From NCBI GenBank assembly GCA_015680685.1, contig MNCI01016384.1:62966-87635 (forward strand): a DNA stretch of 24,670 nt, given 5' to 3'. Every line of letters begins with the position of its first letter. The stretch's first letter is position 1. The translations under genes were made by a program, and so were the position numbers. Shown here piece by piece: positions 19,256-24,670 of the stretch. Source of the stretch: Gnetum montanum. Its lineage: Eukaryota > Streptophyta > Gnetopsida > Gnetales > Gnetaceae. Below the pieces are notes generated by a model. That model was given only the letters and a program-made list of their open reading frames with translations. It was not told where the DNA came from and did not search any database.

Positions 19256-19739
19256 AACGGGAGCCGGCGTTGCACGTGGCGCGGTGGTCAGCAAAAATTA
19301 ATGTGAAGACCACCCATGCCTTAGATTGTGCAACGATGATGCATGTGCTAACGGTGGCAATGTCGTTATTCTGCGCTCGTGAATCGTAGCATAGTTGAAT
19401 TAGAATATTCTGAATTGGTTGCTTTTTATAAAAAAAGGCAAGATTCATGTCAGACTAAACGTTAGTTTATCAATTTATTTAGTAAACATATTCATAAAGG
19501 GGTTCTCAACATCAGACGTACTAAAATAATCTGGATTTCTTAAGATATGGTGCTCCATTATCATTTTATTATGATTAAGAGATGTCATGAGCCACTTGCA
19601 TAAAGAGGCTTCGACAGTTTTCATTTTTACCTAAGCTTGCTCACGGTCAGAGGCTCATAGCATGTATCTCCCACAGATGTAGTCTTGCTCGCCATTAATT
19701 TACGTATGGACTCTTGCTTGTGATGGACGCGTATTCCTT
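19256..19739. other. No gene seen
   Basis: Nothing recognisable on either strand. The upper end may include more of the decayed element that becomes recognisable from about 19740. Confidence 0.5.
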
Positions 19740-20400
19740 CTTAGGGTTAGTAGGTGCTTCAAAGGCCATATAATAGCCTATCACAATACTTGCGTCCTGG
19801 CTATCATGTATCTAAACATACAGCGACATGACTCGGAAAGGTCTACTTGTACTGCATCTTCCCAATCATACCTTTCCTGCAGATTTTAAGGTGAAGGCCT
19901 TGGAAGACTAACTTGGTGCTTAGTGAGGCCCTTCCCATGATGACAAGAAAGTTATCTTCCACCTTATTCTAGTTTGATCACAAAAAAGTTTGTAGGATAT
20001 GATCATCTCACCAAAGTTGTTATGACATCATTGACTTGTTCCATAGGATATGTGTAGGAATGTTCTAATAGCTCCAATTCAATATTAGTACTCCTGAGAG
20101 AGGAAAGCTCTCAATCAAGGTACTTCAACAATGAAATGATATTAACTTCTGAACTAGATACGTAGAAAGCTAGGTAATGATCTTTCTCACTAATCTGAAT
20201 CTCCATCATGGAATTATTGAAATTAGTCTTCTTTTTAGGTAGATGACCTTCTTTTACTGCCTAGGTGACCATCTTAGACATAGTAATAGTTATGACACCA
20301 CTACCATTGGTTGCCATCATATTTTACTTGCTAGATATAGTCAAAGAACTCTTTCCTAAAGTGGATGTTTCACTTTAACAGCATTTAGGGAATGATATAG
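19740..20400 (-). pseudogene. Highly decayed gag-protease fragment
   Basis: On the minus strand, short readable stretches match the order of the other two protease copies: GHLPKK near 20250, SSSEVNIIS near 20140 (the DSG region, degraded), NIELELL near 20080 and SYPTNFFVI near 20000. Sequence of the MGRAWL region follows near 19930, with stops and frame breaks throughout. It ends abruptly at the LTR start at 20401, consistent with that element having inserted into it. It is much more diverged than the copies at 3.5-4.3 and 7.0-8.0 kb. Confidence 0.65.
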
Positions 20401-21261
20401 TGATGAGGGGCGAGGTACCCCTATGCCCAACCATATGAATCACAAAGCATTCACATGCAATTTGGTCAAATTCCACAGACTTCATCGTTTCTTGCACTAG
20501 CCCTTTAGGAAGTGAATCTAGCCTTAAGGTCAATTGTTGTCTTCCCAATTACACTTGTGACATTCGTGGTATGATTAAGTGTAACTAAGGCATTCAATTT
20601 TTATCATTTTTTATGTTGTATAAATTGGTGCTCAAATATGGATAAAAGTAATTTGATTAACTAATCTAAATTAATTAATTAACTAATCATTTAACTAACC
20701 CTAACATAAGTATCCATTCCCACTTTTCATACAAGTCCTAAACCCATGTATTTGCTACTGGGCGACCAAGCACTACGTGACTAGGCGTACCAAGCAATAA
20801 CGTTGCGGGGATTACCAAGTAAATACGTGTTACGCTCGAAGTAGTTGTACTTATGTATTTATTCTATCTAGCTTAATAACTTCATTAATTCAATTGCTAA
20901 AAAATATTTGCGAAACAATTGAGAACAATTAACAAATAATTGAAAACATTGAATGCATAAATAAAATAGCTAATCTATCCAAAGTGCTATAAGGTTTATT
21001 AGAAAGCTCATTTTTATTGCCACACACACTGTCATGCTTAGGTATAACAATGCTCGAATAAAGATCTGTACACTCAATGATTCTGCTACGAGCACTGAGG
21101 GAAACAAATTCTAACTTTTGAATGGAAAAAATGAAAGAGCTTTGTTGCTACTGAAATCTAGATTGCCATAAATGCGACTGGTAGGCATGTATTTATAGGA
21201 GACAGATAGACATTGCATCGATGGGGCCTCATCGACGCAACCAACCAACGACAACTCATGA
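20401..21261 (-). repeat. 3' LTR of the diverged element (861 bp)
   Basis: It begins TGATGAG at 20401 and ends CTCATGA at 21255-21261, one base off the inverted end of the other copies. Minus-strand TATAAATA is at 21190-21197 and AATAAA at 21013-21018. It lacks both the 104-base internal duplication and the GATATC array of the other LTRs. Confidence 0.85.
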
Positions 21262-21273
21262 TACCCCCATGAC
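21262..21273 (-). other. Polypurine tract of the diverged element
   Basis: Minus-strand GTCATGGGGGTA is identical to the tract at 5130-5141 and adjoins the LTR end in the same way. Confidence 0.7.
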
Positions 21274-21479
21274 TAAATGAAAACTCGTCCTCAAGTTCTT
21301 TTACAAAATTTGGAAGATATGGAATTCTTGACTGACTTCTCTTCAACAAAACAACTAACTAACTTTGACAAAAAATGGAGTGCCCAGGTGTATGGATCAA
21401 CACATTATAAAAATGATGGTGTTCAGGACACAAAATTGAACACCATGACACAACTCTTCAAAAATTGAACAACACGTTC

Positions 21480-23300
21480 AAACGGTCTTAGGTAGTGGTG
21501 GTTCCTGAGGCTTTGAGGGACCCTCACTAGCTTCATGCACTAGCATTGGTTAAGGCAGTTGTAATTGTCCTACTATTGTTGCAAGTTTAGGCAGGAGGTG
21601 AAAAGAATCTAGCAATGCTTTCATTTTTTCCTCCTTACTCCTAGGATCATGCATCGTCCATGCAACTTCCCCAATATGGGTTGGAATAGGCACATCCCAA
21701 GGACACAGGATTGCTAGAAACAACTCCTTGACATTGATGAACTAGATAGTGAACTGTTTGCGGTTAATGTCAAATGCTCGCATTGTGTTCTTTAGCTCTT
21801 GGTAGTCATTCATCCGTTTGGCTAGGTCCTCAGCAATGGATTGTTAATCTATGAATCGCCCTTTGAAGACTTCGAGTTTAGTGTTAGCAATCTTAAGCTC
21901 TTGCTTGGTGTCCTTGTGATGTTTGAACTTGGCCTCGTATAGCAAATATGAGCTAGCCACTTATTTCTCCAATTCTGACAATGGTCGTTCAGTTGTTAGC
22001 ATTGCTAGGTTTGCGTAATGGAGATTGACCAACTCCATGTACTTTGTCATTTCTTCAATCTGCAACTCCTTCGAGTAGATCTCTGCTTTGTTGTAGGCAT
22101 CAATCTCATCAAGAATTGGCTACAACATCTCTCTTCCTTGCTGGAGTTGCCATCTAGATTGCTGAAGAAATCTAGAATTGGCTTCATTCACGTTAGCCTT
22201 TGTCATCTAGATTTCTTTCTCATTAATTTCCTTTTGCAAGCCAACTTGGTCCTTGTAGTGATTTTTTACTCTCTAAAATTTGAGGGCGTTGTTCTTCTAG
22301 GTGGTGATCTCGATGGTAGAATTTTGTCGCAAGGTGCATACCTCCTCCATTGGCAAATTGCAGTTCTTTGCAGCCAATTTCCTCAATTTAGTATTCACCC
22401 TGGCAAGTTGCTCCTACTATTGATGAATGAACTCTTGCATTTGATCTCTTTGAGCATCAACATTTTGTAGACGATGATTTTGCATGGTCAATGCTTCATT
22501 CTCTTGGCACATCTAATTCAAGTCCTTTTTTATTAAGTGTGTTTCAACTTCTGCGATGGACTATTTGAAGATGGCCATTATTGCTTCCTTCTCAACCTTT
22601 TGAAATCGTTCTTTACACTGTTTGATAGGTTCATCTCTTGTTATTGTCGAGTTGAGGATTACTTATTCTACAAGTCAGGCACAAAGTTTAGCAACCTCTG
22701 TGGCCAAGCATTGATGTTTCTCTTGGGCTATTTCTAGTTGCCCCTCCAAAATGATGCATCTTCCCCTTGCATTCATTAGCTCCGACTAGGTTGCAATGAT
22801 GTTCTTCAGGAGATTAAAGATGTCCAAATTTGGTTGCCTAGTTCCTAGTAGTCATTCCAACAACTATTTGTGTTGGGCTACGTTCAATTTTCTACTACTT
22901 GTGCCTACCTGCACATCTTAGAGTGTAGATATAGCTAGTACATATGTCACAGATGCATTCAGTGCTTCAGCTACATGGTTAGCTACCAATTTTGTCGCTA
23001 TCTCCTACCCTTGGTGCTGCATCACCAAGACAATTGCCTCTTCACCTTCCTTCAACCTCATCGAGAAAGTGGTCACATTCCTAGAGATTTCTGGGAATAG
23101 ATGGTGTGTTTCTAATGACACCATCACCTCTTGAGCATTGGGATCCAACCTTGAAGGCAGTTACATTCTTTGGATAGAGAAAATGGGACCACCCCTCTCC
23201 ATTTGGCTAACTATTTGGGCCACCTCATTGATGGATGATACACAGATGGATCCACCCCACTCGTTCCTGCTTGTTGCTCTTGTTCACTCAAGAGTTGTTC
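21480..23300 (-). pseudogene. Coiled-coil part of a third element ORF, stop-ridden
   Basis: Read on the minus strand in essentially one frame from about 22840 to 22010, this gives a Gln/Glu/Lys/Leu-rich heptad-like protein, for example ENEALTMQNHRLQNVDAQRD and KEINEKEI. About eleven in-frame stops interrupt it, nine of them TAG. Its place between pol and the 3' LTR is where Athila-type elements carry an extra (env-position) ORF, but no membrane segment is visible. Function is unknown. The Leu-rich plus-strand ORF at 22018-22470 is its antisense shadow. Confidence 0.6.
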
Positions 23301-24300
23301 TCAAATTTGATGTAGACACTTAAGGATTGTGTGGGCCTCCGATGTTGTCTCCTGAGTGGGTGGTGGTAGCGACAACTTCTCTTCTTGAGTGGTCATTGGC
23401 ATCTTATCCTTCATAATCTCTGCCCATGAGGCCAAGGGAGCATGCCTGAGAGTGTCATTTGAATAACGAAGAATACTTGCCCTCTTGCAAAGTTTTCGAA
23501 TAAGGCACAGAAAGGGCAAGGTTTTCCTTCCATGTTTGTTCTCCTTGAAGTGCTTTTTGATCTCCAAATAAATCATCTGTGGGAGGTTAATGGGAAATTT
23601 CCCGCATAGAGTGGCACATGCTTGGGGTAGAGAAAGTAGACCTTACTTGGCCTCATCGTTGGATTAAGGTGATAGGCCATAATCTTGAAATAAATTTTCT
23701 CCATCGATGTGAGCGCACCAAACTCCTTACGGTCCACCCTGTAGCATCACTAGGTCCATTCCCTTTTTACCTCAAGATCAGCTTTTGTTGATATTTTAGC
23801 CAACTGTGGTCCAATGCCTGGTAACCCCAGTGCCTGTGCAATAGCCTTCGTTGAGAAGGACACTTGAATGTTCTTGATTTTTACAATGGACCCTATCCTT
23901 CAGCTACTCCAAAAGAGATAGGTCTCTCCCATGTACCATTCCCTACTAGACATGATGACTAGCCACATGGGAGAGGTTTGTAATTATGTTCTGACATCCT
24001 TTGGAGCTTTTTGCAAAAAATGGCTTGAAGTTTATCTCTTGAAGAACTAATCTTTGGATTTCTTGAGACTTGATGATGTTTAGGTAGGCTTGAGTCAGAG
24101 TGACCTCAAGCCTTGGCATAGGTCTAGGTGCATTTCCTCTTTGGGATTGTTCAATAAGCACTTCTTCCTTTGGAATCTGTCGAACACATTCCACTTTGGG
24201 TTCCTCATGAAGAGGTCTGATTGCATGGGTCACCTCTTGTTATTCTTGGCCTTGTTCCTGCTAACCTCTTCCAGCTCTAGGTCATTTCTCCCATGGTTGT
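23301..24300 (-). pseudogene. N-terminal part of the third element ORF
   Basis: Minus-strand pieces at 23946-24233 and 23301-23576, plus the stretch between them, read as a broken protein. It has VSFSTKAIAQALGLPGIG near 23850, FGALTSMEKIYFKIMAYHL near 23690 and RKTLPFLCLIRKLCKRASI near 23510. The ALGLP and LPFLCLI.LC patterns recall the plant-specific 'putative plant transposon protein' domain seen in some retroelement ORFs; this is from memory and tentative. At least two frame changes and several stops break it. It continues into the coiled coil below 23300. Confidence 0.5.
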
Positions 24301-24670
24301 GAGGGTTCTCCTTCCTACAAATGCTTTTATTTGGGTGCCATCTATGATCACAATAAGACCATGGATTAGTAATCATTGTGTATCCTTAAAACAATTGGGA
24401 TACCTTAACTTGTGAGGATAGTTACACTTGGTTAAGTTGTGATTATGGTTGATTTAATTAACTCCATTGTTATTTTTATTTATGTATTATCATTGATAAA
24501 TTATCCTAGAGGTTGTTGGAAGGGTTAATTGTCAAAAGACTTGATATTTTTATGTTGTTAAGGTTACTAATCCTTGGGGGGAGTTAGAAAAAGTTTTCAA
24601 AAATTTCATTTTAAACCTTATGGTTTGCAGCTTCCACGATAAAGATCTTACCTCTGGTAAGTGCAAGATC
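24301..24670. other. Right edge, no gene seen
   Basis: This is presumably internal sequence of the diverged element upstream of its third ORF, where integrase would be expected. I see no integrase motif, so the element may be rearranged or the pol end may lie further right. Confidence 0.5.

Larger units (their letters stand above)
20401..24670 (-). mobile_element. Diverged relative of the same retroelement family, right end outside window
   Basis: The 3' LTR is at 20401-21261, PPT at 21262-21273 and a degenerate third ORF at 21480-24300. LTR and PPT-flank sequence are clearly related to the inner element (TGATGAG start, GGCGAGGTACCCCT, CATGACTRAATGAAAACTC), but far less alike than the two inner LTRs are to each other. 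No integrase is visible before the window ends. Confidence 0.7.

Noticed and set aside
19028-19448. Two overlapping minus-strand ORFs rich in Phe and Cys
   Set aside because: Their repeated peptide is a translation of the minisatellite.
22018-22470. Plus-strand 150-residue Leu/Phe-rich ORF resembling a membrane protein
   Set aside because: It is the complement of the Gln/Glu/Lys-rich coiled-coil frame on the minus strand; the hydrophobicity is a by-product.

Overview
The window comes from a land-plant nuclear genome, probably a large, retrotransposon-rich one. The evidence is a set of decayed Ty3/gypsy elements whose pol sequences look Athila-like, an Asp-tRNA-type primer-binding site, and one GC-rich plant protein kinase gene with a small intron. 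There are no bacterial operons. The species cannot be named from the sequence. The assembly has a 511-base N gap and two single Ns.

Positions 1-13191 are a nested retroelement block, all on the minus strand. An outer element runs in from the left edge. Its integrase, RT/RNase H, protease and part of gag lie at 1-4351. The first half of its gag is at 11245-12330, and the tail of its 5' LTR is at 12948-13191, next to the N gap. A second element of the same family (4352-11244) sits inside the outer gag. It keeps LTRs, PBS, PPT, gag and protease, but 2.86 kb covering RT, RNase H and integrase is missing, with AAATA shared at the breakpoint. A later deletion cut the outer end of its 3' LTR together with about 1.1 kb of the host element's gag.

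Positions 13192-19740 are the apparent host island. The intergenic stretch 13.2-14.7 kb is AT-rich and holds fossils: a 46-base segment matching the universally conserved LSU rRNA domain IV core (about 83% by hand), and two tRNA-like pol III box A/box B arrangements pointing away from each other. The only credible host gene is on the minus strand at 15241-16438. It encodes a Ser/Thr kinase resembling plant PEP carboxylase kinase, with a Glu/Gln/Ala-rich insert and a predicted 124-base intron near its 3' end. Upstream is AT-rich DNA without genes, and a minisatellite lies at 19.0-19.26 kb.

Positions 19740-24670 are another retroelement nest. A very decayed gag-protease fragment (19.74-20.4 kb) is interrupted by the 3' LTR (20401-21261) of a diverged relative. 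The internal region of that relative continues to the right edge and carries a degenerate third ORF: an N-terminal domain region and a long coiled coil, broken mostly by TAG stops.

No clear new defence or metabolic system is present. The most interesting points are the pol-less nested derivative, the GATATC palindrome array in the LTR U3, a peptide conserved by synonymous change across the PPT, the LSU rRNA relic and the kinase's insert and alternative C-terminus.
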